A stretch of 64,000 nucleotides of DNA from Pseudomonas sp. KK4 (GTDB taxonomy: Bacteria; Pseudomonadota; Gammaproteobacteria; Pseudomonadales; Pseudomonadaceae). Positions 26,521-35,057 of this stretch are shown piece after piece. A program made the position numbers and the translations under genes. Each line of letters begins with the position of its first letter. Position 1 is the stretch's first letter. Where the stretch lies: assembly GCF_001984065.1 (NCBI RefSeq), contig NZ_LYVP01000004.1, positions 1-64,000 on the forward strand, in the 5' to 3' direction. The notes under the pieces are model-generated. The model did not search any database, was not told where the DNA came from, and was given only the letters and a program-made list of their open reading frames with translations.

Positions 26521-27636
26521 ATGACTCGTAGTGTTTATCTTTTGATGTTGGCAAGTTGCGCTTTACAAGGTTGTATGTTTTCTCCCGGCCAGTACCTGAG
26601 CACCAGCGATATCACGCGCCAGGGCGCCAGCGAAAGCAGCCGGGTTGAGCTGATACCGATCACCCCCAAACTGATTTCCATGGACCGGGCCACGCAAAAG
26701 CGTGAGTCGCTGCCCAAGGAATTGCTGACGGCGCCTGCCGAGTACCGCATCGGCAGCAACGATGTGTTGTACATCACGGTCTGGGATCATCCGGAGCTGA
26801 CGGCGCCGTCCGGCGCGCAGCAGCAGATCGACGCCAACGGCCGGCTGGTGCGCTCCGACGGCACGCTCTACTACCCGTACATCAAAGAGGTTCAGGCCGC
26901 TGGCAGAACCATCCAGCAGTTGCGCACGGACCTCGAACAACGGCTGTCCGCGTTCATCGCCGAGCCGCAGGTGGATGTCGCCGTGTTGCGCTTCGCCAGC
27001 CAGAAAGTCGTGGTCTCGGGCGCGGTGGCCAAGGCCGGTCCGCAGCCAATTTCGACCAACCCGCTGAGCGTGGTCGAAGCCCTGGGATCGGCTGGCGTCG
27101 ACACGGCCAATGCCGACTTGTCCGGCTTGCTGCTGACGCGCAACGGTCGGGCCTACACCCTCAATCTCGATGCGCTCAATCGTCAGGATTCCGAGCTGCA
27201 GAACGTTTACCTCAAAGGTGGCGATCAACTGTATCTGCCATACAACGACAAAAAGCGCATCTACGTGATGGGCGAGGTCAACCAACCGCGCGCGCTGAGC
27301 TTCAGGACCGCCACCATGAACCTCTCCGATGTGCTGGGTTCGGTGGGTGGGTTGAGCCAGACCACCTCCAACGGCAACGCCGTGTATGTCATCCGGGGTG
27401 TGGAAAACCTCGATGTGGCCCCGGCGAAGGTCTATCAGCTGCAAGCGGAATCGCCCACGGCCATGGCCCTGGCCACCCACTTTGAAGTGCGCCCCCAGGA
27501 CGTGGTCTACGTCGGCCCTGCCAACGTGACGCGCTGGAACCGCTTCATCAGCCAACTGGTGCCTTCGGCGTCCATTGTCGGCACGGGGGCTTCGGCGGCG
27601 AAGAACATGAGCGAAATCAGCACGCCCAACAAATAA
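26521..27636 (+). CDS. wza: Outer-membrane polysaccharide export lipoprotein (Wza)
   Basis: This 371-residue OPX-family protein forms the outer-membrane exit channel for the EPS, working with Wzc. It has a lipoprotein signal with lipobox LQGC (Cys18), a Poly_export domain (about 75-165; EYRIGSNDVLYITVWDHPEL) and SLBB domains (VVVSGAVAKAGP; IYVMGEVNQPRAL). The C-terminal segment around RWNRFISQLVPSAS fits the amphipathic helix that spans the outer membrane. It starts about 30 nt after the intraoperonic terminator. Confidence 0.94.
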   Translation: MTRSVYLLMLASCALQGCMFSPGQYLSTSDITRQGASESSRVELIPITPKLISMDRATQKRESLPKELLTAPAEYRIGSNDVLYITVWDHPELTAPSGAQQQIDANGRLVRSDGTLYYPYIKEVQAAGRTIQQLRTDLEQRLSAFIAEPQVDVAVLRFASQKVVVSGAVAKAGPQPISTNPLSVVEALGSAGVDTANADLSGLLLTRNGRAYTLNLDALNRQDSELQNVYLKGGDQLYLPYNDKKRIYVMGEVNQPRALSFRTATMNLSDVLGSVGGLSQTTSNGNAVYVIRGVENLDVAPAKVYQLQAESPTAMALATHFEVRPQDVVYVGPANVTRWNRFISQLVPSASIVGTGASAAKNMSEISTPNK

Positions 27637-27650
27637 GGCCCGGTCCGATT

Positions 27651-28316
27651 GTGAAAACCTTGAATGTTGGCGTCTGCCTGTTGGCGGCCTTGTCGTTGTG
27701 TGGCTGTAACCCGCTGATGGTCGCCTCGGTGAACAACCTGAAATCGGCGACGATCGGGCCCGATGAAGTCGAGGTGACAGCGGCCCAGGTCGCGGACGTT
27801 CGCTATCCCCAGCTCAAACTGACCACGCCCTCGGGCTCCGGTGTCCTGGCACTGGTGCGCGAGCGGGGCGACCTGCAGTTCTGGGTCGCGTCGGGCAAAC
27901 AGGTGCTGCTGCTGCGCGATGGCCTGGCGGTGCGCAGCATCGGCCTGGGCATTGAAGGCGACCTGGACGGCACGCGCCTGGCGGCTGAATCGCCTTTCAA
28001 GCAGGGCCTGCAGCGTCTGCCCGATGGCTACACCAGTCAGCGCTGGATCGATCTTTATCAAGGCCAGGAAGTCGGCGTGACCTTGAACAGTCGCTTCTCT
28101 CGAAAGTCCCTGGAAACCCTCGAAATCCTCAACAAGGAATATACCGTGCTGCGTGTCGATGAGCAGATTGACGCCCCGGCCATCGGCCTGCGGGCGACCA
28201 ATCGTTATTGGGTCGATCCCGTTGACGGTTTCATTGTGCAGAGTGAACAGCAACTGACCTCGCAACTGCGGGTGCGGATCGTGCAACTGACCCCTGATCG
28301 CAGGCACGCCCGTTGA
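27651..28316 (+). CDS. yjbF: YjbF/GfcB-family lipoprotein
   Basis: This 221-residue lipoprotein (lipobox LCGC near residue 20) is of the YjbF/GfcB family, which accompanies group 4 capsule and related polysaccharide export. The body is beta-rich with no catalytic motif seen; WVDPVDGFIVQSEQQ near the end is family-like. The start is a GTG at 27651, 14 nt after wza. The next gene begins in a TTGA overlap. Likely periplasmic face of the outer membrane. Confidence 0.82.
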   Translation: MKTLNVGVCLLAALSLCGCNPLMVASVNNLKSATIGPDEVEVTAAQVADVRYPQLKLTTPSGSGVLALVRERGDLQFWVASGKQVLLLRDGLAVRSIGLGIEGDLDGTRLAAESPFKQGLQRLPDGYTSQRWIDLYQGQEVGVTLNSRFSRKSLETLEILNKEYTVLRVDEQIDAPAIGLRATNRYWVDPVDGFIVQSEQQLTSQLRVRIVQLTPDRRHAR

Positions 28317-29074
28317 AGCGGCTCAGGGTTCTATCGGCGTGCCTGATGCTGATCACCGGCATCAGCCAGGCGGCGGTCACGGTCAGCGGCGACGTCGCCA
28401 ATCCCGGTCCGGTCGAGCTGCCACCGGGTGGACGCTTGCTGGACGTGATCAGCGTGGCCATCCCCAATGCCGAAAGTTACTGGCTGGCAGCGGTGTTGCA
28501 GCGCCGGTCTTTGCTCGAAGAGCAGGCACGGCTCAAGGCCGGGGTGCTGTTCGATCTGGACGTGTTGCGGCGCATGGCCTTGCTCTTCGACCGGCCGAGC
28601 CGGGCGGCGCTGGCGGTGCGGGTGGCCGAGCAGGTGCGACAGATGCCAGTCACCGGGCGGCAAGTCGCGGTGCTGGACCCGGTCGCGGTAGAAGTGGGGT
28701 TTGCGCGCAACATCCGCCTCGACGATGGCGACCGCCTGACCTACCCGTTGCGGGTCGACGAAGTGCAGGTGTTCGGTGCAGTAGCCGAACCCTGCAGGCT
28801 GCCCTATCTGCCGTTGCAGGAGGCCAGCGACTACCTGAAAGACTGCCAGGTGCTGGTCGATGCCGATGCCGATTACCTGTGGCTGATCCAGCCCAACGGC
28901 ATGTCCCGGCGGGTCGGCATTGCCGCCTGGAATCGCGAGAGCGGTCAGGTCCCGGCCGCCGGCAGCAAGATTCTGGTGCCGATCAAGAACGATGATCTTG
29001 ATCCGCCTATTCCTGAACTGAATCAGCAGTTGGCCGAATTCATTGCCACGCAGCTGGCTGAGGTGGTTCGTTGA
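28313..29074 (+). CDS. yjbG: YjbG/GfcC-family periplasmic protein
   Basis: This 253-residue exported protein has a signal peptide to about residue 20 (ITGISQA) and SLBB-like halves (VTVSGDVANPGPVELPPGGRLLDVI; VQVFGAVAEPCRLPYLPL). This matches the GfcC/YjbG capsule-biosynthesis family. The start is TTG, overlapping the yjbF stop by 4 nt; the end overlaps yjbH by 4 nt. It probably works with Wza and YjbH in assembly at the outer membrane. No enzyme motif was seen. Confidence 0.82.
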   Translation: MKRLRVLSACLMLITGISQAAVTVSGDVANPGPVELPPGGRLLDVISVAIPNAESYWLAAVLQRRSLLEEQARLKAGVLFDLDVLRRMALLFDRPSRAALAVRVAEQVRQMPVTGRQVAVLDPVAVEVGFARNIRLDDGDRLTYPLRVDEVQVFGAVAEPCRLPYLPLQEASDYLKDCQVLVDADADYLWLIQPNGMSRRVGIAAWNRESGQVPAAGSKILVPIKNDDLDPPIPELNQQLAEFIATQLAEVVR

Positions 29075-31149
29075 ATCTACGTTTTGCAGCCGTATTGTTA
29101 TTGCCCTGCGGTCTGGCTCATGCCGAGCCGCGTATTACCCAAAATGATTTCGGCGGCGCCGGCCTGTTGCAGACCCCGACGGCGCGCATGGCGCCGGCCG
29201 GCGAGTTGAGCCTCAACGCCAATCGCACCGATCCCTACAGCCGTTACAGCGTGTCGTTGCAACCGTTCGAATGGCTGGAGGGCTCGTTTCGCTACACCGC
29301 GATCACCAACCGACCCTATGGCCCCGAATCGCTGAGCGGCAACCAGAGCTATAAGGACAAGGCGGTCGATCTCAAGGCCCGGCTGTGGCAGGAAAGCCAT
29401 TGGGCGCCCGAACTGGCGCTGGGCTTTCGAGACATTGGTGGTACGGGCCTGTTCTCCAGCGAATACTTCGTGGCCAACAAGCGTTATGAGAATTTCGATC
29501 TAAGCGCCGGCATCGCCTGGGGTTATCTGGGCAATCGTGGTGACTTCGATAACCCGCTGGGCGAACTCGATGATCGCTTCAAGACCCGGCCGGCCAGTGA
29601 AGGCACCGGTGACGTCAACGCCGGGTCGTACTTTCGCGGCAGCCCGTCGTTTTTCGGTGGTGTGAGTTACCAGACGCCCTGGGATCGGCTCAGCCTGAAA
29701 CTCGAATACGAAGGCAACGATTACAAGCACGAACCCAAGGACAACGAGATCAAGCAGGACTCGCCGATCAACCTTGGCGCGGTGTTCAGGGTGACCGATT
29801 CGATCGACGTCAGCGCTGCGTGGGAACGTGGCAATACGGCAATGTTCGGCATCACCTTTCACACCAATTTCGCCAGCCGCAAGGCACCGGCGAAAACCTA
29901 CGATCCACTGGCCGAACCGCTGCCGGCCAAGGCGCCGACCACGGCGCTGGATCAGGTCGATTGGGCCGACGTGTCCAGGCGCCTGCAACAGAATGCCGGC
30001 TACCAGGTCGAGCGCATCAGCCAGCGTGGCCCGGAATTGATCGTGTACGGCGAGCAGTCACGGTACTTCCATTCGGCCAAAGCGGTCGGTCGCGCGAGCC
30101 GGATTCTCGACAACAGCGTCAACGACGACATCGACTGGTTCACCTTGGTCAACAAGCGCTACGACCTGCCGCTGGAAGAAACCAGCGTGCCGCGCCAGAC
30201 CTTTCGCGAAGTCATCAACAACGAAGAACCGCTGCAGTCGCTGCACCGCACCACCGAGATCAACGCGGCGATGCCGCACAACGAGAAGACCCTCTACACC
30301 CAGGCGATGCAGCCGTTCAACTATGGCGTTGGCCTGGGCTTCAAGCAGAACGTCGGCGGCCCTGACGGGTTGCTCTATCAGTTCAGCGCCGATGCCGACG
30401 CCGAGTACCGCTTTACACGCGATACCTGGTGGAGCGGCTTGCTCAGCACCAACCTGAAGAACAACTTCGACAAGTTCACCTACGACGCACCCAGCGGCTT
30501 GCCCCGGGTTCGCACCGACTTGCGCCAGTACCTGACCACCTCCGAAGTCACCATGCCGCTGTTCCAGGTCACCCACGTCAAACAGTTGGATAAAGACCTG
30601 TACGGCATGGTGTATGGCGGTTACCTGGAATCGATGTTTGCCGGGGTAGGGGGCGAGGTGTTGTTCCGCCCGACCGGCGAGCGTTGGTCGCTGGGGGCGG
30701 ATTTGAACTATGTGCGCCAGCGTGAATTCGATCAGGGGTTCGGCTTGCGCGATTATTCCGTGGTGACCGGGCATATCACCGGCTACACGGACTTGCCTTA
30801 CGACACCCTTGCGGCAGTCAGTGTCGGGCGATATCTGGCCGGGGATTGGGGCGGCACGCTGGACATCTCGCGGGAGTTTTCCAACGGTGTGCGGTTCGGC
30901 GCCTGGGCGACCATCACCACGGTGACCGGCGCGCAATATGGCGAAGGCAGCTTCGACAAGGGTATCTACCTGTCGATCCCGTTCGACGAACTGATGAGCA
31001 TGTCGACCATGCGCCGGGCCAACCTGGTCTGGTCGCCGCTGACCCGCGACGGCGGCGCAAGGCTCAATCGCAGCTTCCAACTGCACTCGATGACCGATAG
31101 CCGTGATGACGATATGTTCTACCGGAACTTCGAGAAGATTACCGAGTAG
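29071..31149 (+). CDS. yjbH: YjbH/GfcD-family outer-membrane beta-barrel protein
   Basis: This 692-residue protein has a short signal peptide ending LAHA-E. Alternating polar/aromatic strands occur through the N- and C-terminal thirds, as in YjbH/GfcD, predicted to form one or two beta-barrels. The N-terminal NDFGGAGLLQTPTARMAPAGE is a strong family signature. The start is TTG in a 4-nt overlap, continuing the wza-yjbF-yjbG translational chain. It likely provides an outer-membrane exit or anchoring function for the EPS. Confidence 0.88.
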   Translation: MNLRFAAVLLLPCGLAHAEPRITQNDFGGAGLLQTPTARMAPAGELSLNANRTDPYSRYSVSLQPFEWLEGSFRYTAITNRPYGPESLSGNQSYKDKAVDLKARLWQESHWAPELALGFRDIGGTGLFSSEYFVANKRYENFDLSAGIAWGYLGNRGDFDNPLGELDDRFKTRPASEGTGDVNAGSYFRGSPSFFGGVSYQTPWDRLSLKLEYEGNDYKHEPKDNEIKQDSPINLGAVFRVTDSIDVSAAWERGNTAMFGITFHTNFASRKAPAKTYDPLAEPLPAKAPTTALDQVDWADVSRRLQQNAGYQVERISQRGPELIVYGEQSRYFHSAKAVGRASRILDNSVNDDIDWFTLVNKRYDLPLEETSVPRQTFREVINNEEPLQSLHRTTEINAAMPHNEKTLYTQAMQPFNYGVGLGFKQNVGGPDGLLYQFSADADAEYRFTRDTWWSGLLSTNLKNNFDKFTYDAPSGLPRVRTDLRQYLTTSEVTMPLFQVTHVKQLDKDLYGMVYGGYLESMFAGVGGEVLFRPTGERWSLGADLNYVRQREFDQGFGLRDYSVVTGHITGYTDLPYDTLAAVSVGRYLAGDWGGTLDISREFSNGVRFGAWATITTVTGAQYGEGSFDKGIYLSIPFDELMSMSTMRRANLVWSPLTRDGGARLNRSFQLHSMTDSRDDDMFYRNFEKITE

Positions 31150-31164
31150 GGCAGGCGAATCACG

Positions 31165-31541
31165 CTGTGGGAGCTGGCCTGCCAGCGATAGCGTCGGCGG
31201 CTGACCTGACGCTTTCGCGAGCAAGCCCGCTCCCACAGGTTTTTTGGGTAGGTCGCCTGTTCTGAGAACAACGCTGAACCCTGTGGGAGCTGGCCTGCCA
31301 GCGATGGCGTCGGCGCCTGACCTGACGCCTTCGCGAGCAAGCCCGCTCCCACAGGTTTTTGGGTAGCTCGCCTGTTCTGAGAACAACGCTGAACCCTGTG
31401 GGAGCTGGCCTGCCAGCGATGGCGTCGGCGGCTGACCTGACGCCTTCGCGAGCAAGCCCGCTCCCACAGGTTTTTGGGTAGGTCGCCTGTTCTGAGAACA
31501 ACGCTGAACCCCTGTGGGAGCGGGCTTGCTCGCGAAAGCGT
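31165..31541. repeat. Tandem array of REP-containing 115/116-nt units
   Basis: Three head-to-tail units begin at 31165, 31281 and 31396 (periods 116 and 115). A final partial unit at 31512 carries the other REP arm. Each unit has CTGTGGGAGCTGGCCTGCCAGCGATGGCGTCGGCG, an inverted GCGAGCAAGCCCGCTCCCACAGG REP arm and the spacer GGTCGCCTGTTCTGAGAACAACGCTGAA. The array fills most of the 488-nt gap between yjbH and wcaJ, which holds no gene. Confidence 0.92.
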
Positions 31542-31589
31542 CAGACCCGTCACCCTCAATCTCGCCAACTACCCCCAACTCCCGCCCAC

Positions 31590-31611
31590 AAAAAAGGGGA
31601 CTCTCGTCCCC
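31590..31611 (-). terminator. Terminator for wcaJ
   Basis: Read on the minus strand, GGGGACGAGAGTCCCC is followed by TTTTTT (the A-run at 31590-31595 on the plus strand). It lies 27 nt past the wcaJ stop. Confidence 0.85.
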
Positions 31612-31637
31612 GTGCGGTCTTGCGCCACGCTAATCCA

Positions 31638-33032
31638 TCAGTAGATATCTTTGGACAACAAGGTAAACGGTGTCTTCACCAGAATCTTCAGGTCCAGCCA
31701 CAACGACCAGTTATTGATGTACTTGAGGTCGATCTCCACTCGCTTCTGCATCTTGTCCAGGGTATCGGTCTCACCACGGCAGCCGTTGATCTGCGCCAGG
31801 CCGGTAATCCCCGGTTTGATCCGGTGACGTGCCATGTAAGCAAGAATCTTCCCGGAGTAATAGTTGTTGTGCGCCACCGCGTGCGGTCGTGGCCCGACCA
31901 GCGCCATATGCCCCTGCAGCACATTGAACAATTGCGGCAGTTCATCCAGGGACGTGCGGCGGATGAAGCGGCCGACGGCGGTGATGCGCGAGTCGTTGCG
32001 GCTGGCCTGCTTGACCTCCTTGTCATCGTGGACCCGCATCGAGCGGAACTTCCAGACCTGAATCACCTTGCCGTTCCAGCCATGACGATCCTGCTTGAAG
32101 AACACCGGGCCCGGCGAGTTGAATTTGACCGCCAGCGCAATGATCAACAGCACCGGGCTGAGCAGGATGATCGCCAGCAACGCCACGCTTTTTTCCATCA
32201 AACTCTTGCTCAGCGCAGCCGTCGGCCGACTGGTCAGCGGGCTTTCGTTCAAATAGATCGCCGGCAGGCCATCCACGACTTTCACCGAGTGATTGAGCAG
32301 GGTCAGGCTGTTCAAGTCCGGCACCCACACCACGTCGACGTTGGCATCGAGCAAGTCGACGTACATGGCTTCGATTTTTGCTGCTTCCGACAAGGGCAGG
32401 GTGATGTACAAGCGGCGAATATCGTGGGCCTTGATCAGGTCCAGCAGCGCTTCCTGGGCGCCGACCACGCGCGGTGCACCGGGCTCCAGGTCGGGCAGGG
32501 CGCCGTTACTCACCAGGCCCACCAGCGGCAGGTTTTCCAGATGGCTCAGCTTTTTGGCCAGGCCCAGCGCCAAATCGCCAGTGCCGACGATCAGGGTTCT
32601 GTGCTCGCTCTTGCGCGAGCGCTGGTAATACTTGGAAAACGCATGCAGCGGCGCATACAACAGCGCCTGACCCAGAAAGCCGTACACAGCCCAACCCATG
32701 ATCACCTGGCCGGAAAACAACCCGTCGGCCTTGCAGATAATGGCAATGAAGGCCAAGGCGGCCATGGTCATGGACCAGCCCACGAACAGGCGCCCCAGCC
32801 CGGTCAGGTAATTATCCCGTTTGCGATACACGCCGCTGAAGGTGTACGCCGGCACCGAAGCCAACACCGCCAGGGTTGCGCACATCCGGTAGTAAAACTC
32901 GACCTTCCCGGTCTCTTGTTCCGCCAGTACGAACAACAGCGAAACAACAAAGCCCTGCGCCAGCGCCCATTGCCCCCAAAAGGTCAGTCCCTTGAGGCCG
33001 GTATTTCGATTGATACGAAGACTGAGATCCAT
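31638..33032 (-). CDS. wcaJ: Undecaprenyl-phosphate glucose phosphotransferase (WcaJ family)
   Basis: This 464-residue initiating enzyme transfers glucose-1-P from UDP-glucose to undecaprenyl phosphate. The N-terminal third has four membrane helices, the middle a nucleotide-binding-like fold (TLIVGTGDLALGLAKKL). A re-entrant hydrophobic helix near 280 leads to the bacterial sugar-transferase domain (KFRSMRVH, SLDELPQLFNVLQG, LVGPRPH, KPGITGLAQ). It is convergent with yjbH and has its own promoter region with one copy of the EPS motif on its strand. Sugar specificity is inferred from family and from galU. Confidence 0.92.
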   Translation of the reverse strand: MDLSLRINRNTGLKGLTFWGQWALAQGFVVSLLFVLAEQETGKVEFYYRMCATLAVLASVPAYTFSGVYRKRDNYLTGLGRLFVGWSMTMAALAFIAIICKADGLFSGQVIMGWAVYGFLGQALLYAPLHAFSKYYQRSRKSEHRTLIVGTGDLALGLAKKLSHLENLPLVGLVSNGALPDLEPGAPRVVGAQEALLDLIKAHDIRRLYITLPLSEAAKIEAMYVDLLDANVDVVWVPDLNSLTLLNHSVKVVDGLPAIYLNESPLTSRPTAALSKSLMEKSVALLAIILLSPVLLIIALAVKFNSPGPVFFKQDRHGWNGKVIQVWKFRSMRVHDDKEVKQASRNDSRITAVGRFIRRTSLDELPQLFNVLQGHMALVGPRPHAVAHNNYYSGKILAYMARHRIKPGITGLAQINGCRGETDTLDKMQKRVEIDLKYINNWSLWLDLKILVKTPFTLLSKDIY

Positions 33033-33401
33033 GCGATATCCCCAAAAAACGTCCGTCAGGTTTCGACAGTCGAAAACCGAGTTGTTTATGCAGGCTTATT
33101 GTTGTTGTTAAAACCCGTGTCCTGAGGCTAACAACATCGAGAGGCCGAACTGTCGTCAGTCAATAGATTAAGTTATTGGCAAATGGGCTGTCTGACGAGT
33201 TCTAACAAGATGGCAAAGTGCCAAATTTGTAAAATGACTCAAAAGAATCGTCCGTTAAAAAACGTCGATTTTTAAGTAATGAACTTCTCGTGTTGTATTG
33301 GGTATTGTGGGTGGGTGGAGGCAGGAGGCTAATCAGGAGAGGAACAAACAGAGTGCTCTTTTTATTGTTTTAGTCGCACTGTTTGAGTTTGTTTTGTTCG
33401 T
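33033..33401. other. AT-rich intergenic region upstream of wcaJ
   Basis: About 369 nt without a supportable gene, notably AT-rich near 33220-33400. It holds the wcaJ promoter and the EPS motif at 33192-33209. Beyond the motif I see no clear structure. Confidence 0.6.
33192..33209 (-). promoter_or_regulatory. EPS-locus shared motif upstream of wcaJ
   Basis: On the minus strand it reads CTTGTTAG-AACTC-GTCAG. It has the same two half-blocks and 5-nt spacer as the copies before wzb, galE and yjbE, and lies 160 nt before the wcaJ start. Orientation again points towards the gene. Confidence 0.55.
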
Positions 33402-34055
33402 TCAGGCGGAATGTGTCTCGGACACCACTTGCTGGATCAGGCAATAGCCGCGATTTCTGACGGCACGAAACAGTCGTTCACCGTTGCTGGCACTTTTGAA
33501 TTTGTCTTGCAGGCGGCTCAGGCACATTTCCAGACCGCGGTATTGTTCGGGTTCCCTGCCGATGCTGAGTATCAGATCATCACGACTCACGACACGTTCA
33601 TCATGGTGCAACATCTTCCTGACAAGTGTGGCTTCTAGCCCGGTCAGATTGATCTCGACCCCGTCTTTGACCAAAACATTGTGATCATCGTCCAGCTGCC
33701 AGGTGTCACTATCAACAGCATGACCGTCGATGTTCAGCGGGATATCAATGGTGTCTACCAATGGACGCGGGGATTGCGCCGCCAGCCATTCAGACTCCAG
33801 GGTGGCGACTATTCGCTGGGTATCGTGTTCGATGCTGTGCGCGATGTTTTTCCTTGTACCGCTGGGGTAGGTGAACTCCATCAACATCGGAGTGGAAGAG
33901 GGCGGATTCACACCTTCAATAAACATTTGCGCCTGGGAAGTACTAAACGAATTGAAGCGTTCGCTCGACAGGATGCTTTCGAGTTCACGTTGCGAAGTTG
34001 TGCTGTGTGTCACAACGACAAAATATTTTCTTGAGAGGTTAGTACTGGTTTCCAT
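33402..34055 (-). CDS. Winged-helix transcriptional regulator without a receiver domain
   Basis: This 217-residue protein has a C-terminal OmpR/PhoB-type winged helix at about 125-210 (INLTGLEATLVRKMLHHDERVVSRDDLILSI; recognition segment RGLEMCLSRLQDKF; wing AVRNRGYCLI). The N-terminal 100 residues carry no receiver acidic pocket and are not recognised. It sits between wcaJ and a second similar regulator, so local control of EPS genes is likely (inference). The upstream 261 nt holds no clear copy of the EPS motif. Input signal unknown. Confidence 0.78.
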   Translation of the reverse strand: METSTNLSRKYFVVVTHSTTSQRELESILSSERFNSFSTSQAQMFIEGVNPPSSTPMLMEFTYPSGTRKNIAHSIEHDTQRIVATLESEWLAAQSPRPLVDTIDIPLNIDGHAVDSDTWQLDDDHNVLVKDGVEINLTGLEATLVRKMLHHDERVVSRDDLILSIGREPEQYRGLEMCLSRLQDKFKSASNGERLFRAVRNRGYCLIQQVVSETHSA

Positions 34056-34316
34056 GTCGCTCTCCTGAACTACGCACCAAAGTTGGCGAAAAAAGTGATC
34101 GGCAGGGGAGTAATGAACTCCCTCGGAAGTAATCGCAAAGGCAGGGTCTGGGCCCTAAATGAGCCTCGATAGGTTCCACTCGATCGGCTATAGAGTAAGC
34201 TTTTATTGTTATGGTTTAGTGTTAACACGGTCATGGAATTGAATAACAACGACAAATATTTCGGTGGTGCCTGTGTATTCGTATAGTTGCTTTGAAAGCC
34301 TGCTTTGGAACCGGGC

Positions 34317-35057
34317 TCACAGGGTCGAAATCAGGCCTCGCATCAGACGGTATCCGTACCCGCGAATGCTCTGGATGGCGTTGGTGCCATACATGTCCTT
34401 GATTTTCCCTCGAAGGCGGCTGATGGATTTCTCCAGGGCCCTGGGATCGTAAAAATGAGTATTGAGCCCCATGATGCTGGCGATTTCGTCATGACTCAGA
34501 ATGTGGTTGCTGTTTTGCGCAAACGCTTCGAGGATCTTCATTTCCGCGAATGAAATATCCAGTTTCTTGCTGGTGCCCGACAGGCATATACGCGTGGGAT
34601 CCAGCACCAGATTGATGTCTCTTTGCCATTCTTCGCTATTAAAAACGTCGGCAAGCGACTCGCATCCCTCATCGGAAAGGGTATTGAGCTTGATACAAAA
34701 GTCGGCCCCGGCAAGAAAGTACTTAATCTTGTTGTAGGCGCCTCGGCCGGTGATGACCGCACAAATAATGGCAGCCAAGTTGTCGTCGCGCAGGTTTTCC
34801 ACCAACGCGAGGTTTTCTTCCAAGGCCTGAGGGCTATCGATAATGACGAAGATTGCGCGGTATGAATCCAGGCGTTCATTGCTGTTACATGAATGGGTAT
34901 ACGAACTCGCTTCCAGCGCTACATCGGTCCGTACATGCTTTGCGACTAATGCACTAAAATGTTCAGCCGCGCAACGCGTACGACCCAAAGTGAGAACACC
35001 GGGTTCGCTATTTGTTGGGTGCTGGCTTTTAGTAGTCGCTAAGTTCCCTGTAAGCAT
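34317..35057 (-). CDS. Winged-helix regulator with degenerate receiver-like N-terminus
   Basis: In this 246-residue protein, residues about 60-140 (YRAIFVIIDSPQALEENLALVENLRDDNLAAIICAVI) look like a receiver-type alpha/beta fold. Only the position of one Asp is visible and no clear phosphorylation pocket. The C-terminus (about 155-240) is a Trans_reg_C winged helix ending SIRGYGYRL. It probably works without a cognate kinase. An EPS motif on its own strand lies 62 nt upstream of the start, so it may autoregulate. It is related in domain plan to the next gene downstream at 33402. Confidence 0.76.
   Translation of the reverse strand: MLTGNLATTKSQHPTNSEPGVLTLGRTRCAAEHFSALVAKHVRTDVALEASSYTHSCNSNERLDSYRAIFVIIDSPQALEENLALVENLRDDNLAAIICAVITGRGAYNKIKYFLAGADFCIKLNTLSDEGCESLADVFNSEEWQRDINLVLDPTRICLSGTSKKLDISFAEMKILEAFAQNSNHILSHDEIASIMGLNTHFYDPRALEKSISRLRGKIKDMYGTNAIQSIRGYGYRLMRGLISTL

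Noticed and set aside
31165..31541. Regularly spaced repeats as a possible CRISPR array
   Set aside because: The repeated unit is about 115 nt including its spacer-like parts; there are no unique spacers and no cas genes. It is a REP tandem array.
34264..34452. 62-codon plus-strand frame at the end of the second regulator gene
   Set aside because: Mostly antisense to a well-supported winged-helix gene; no start signal.
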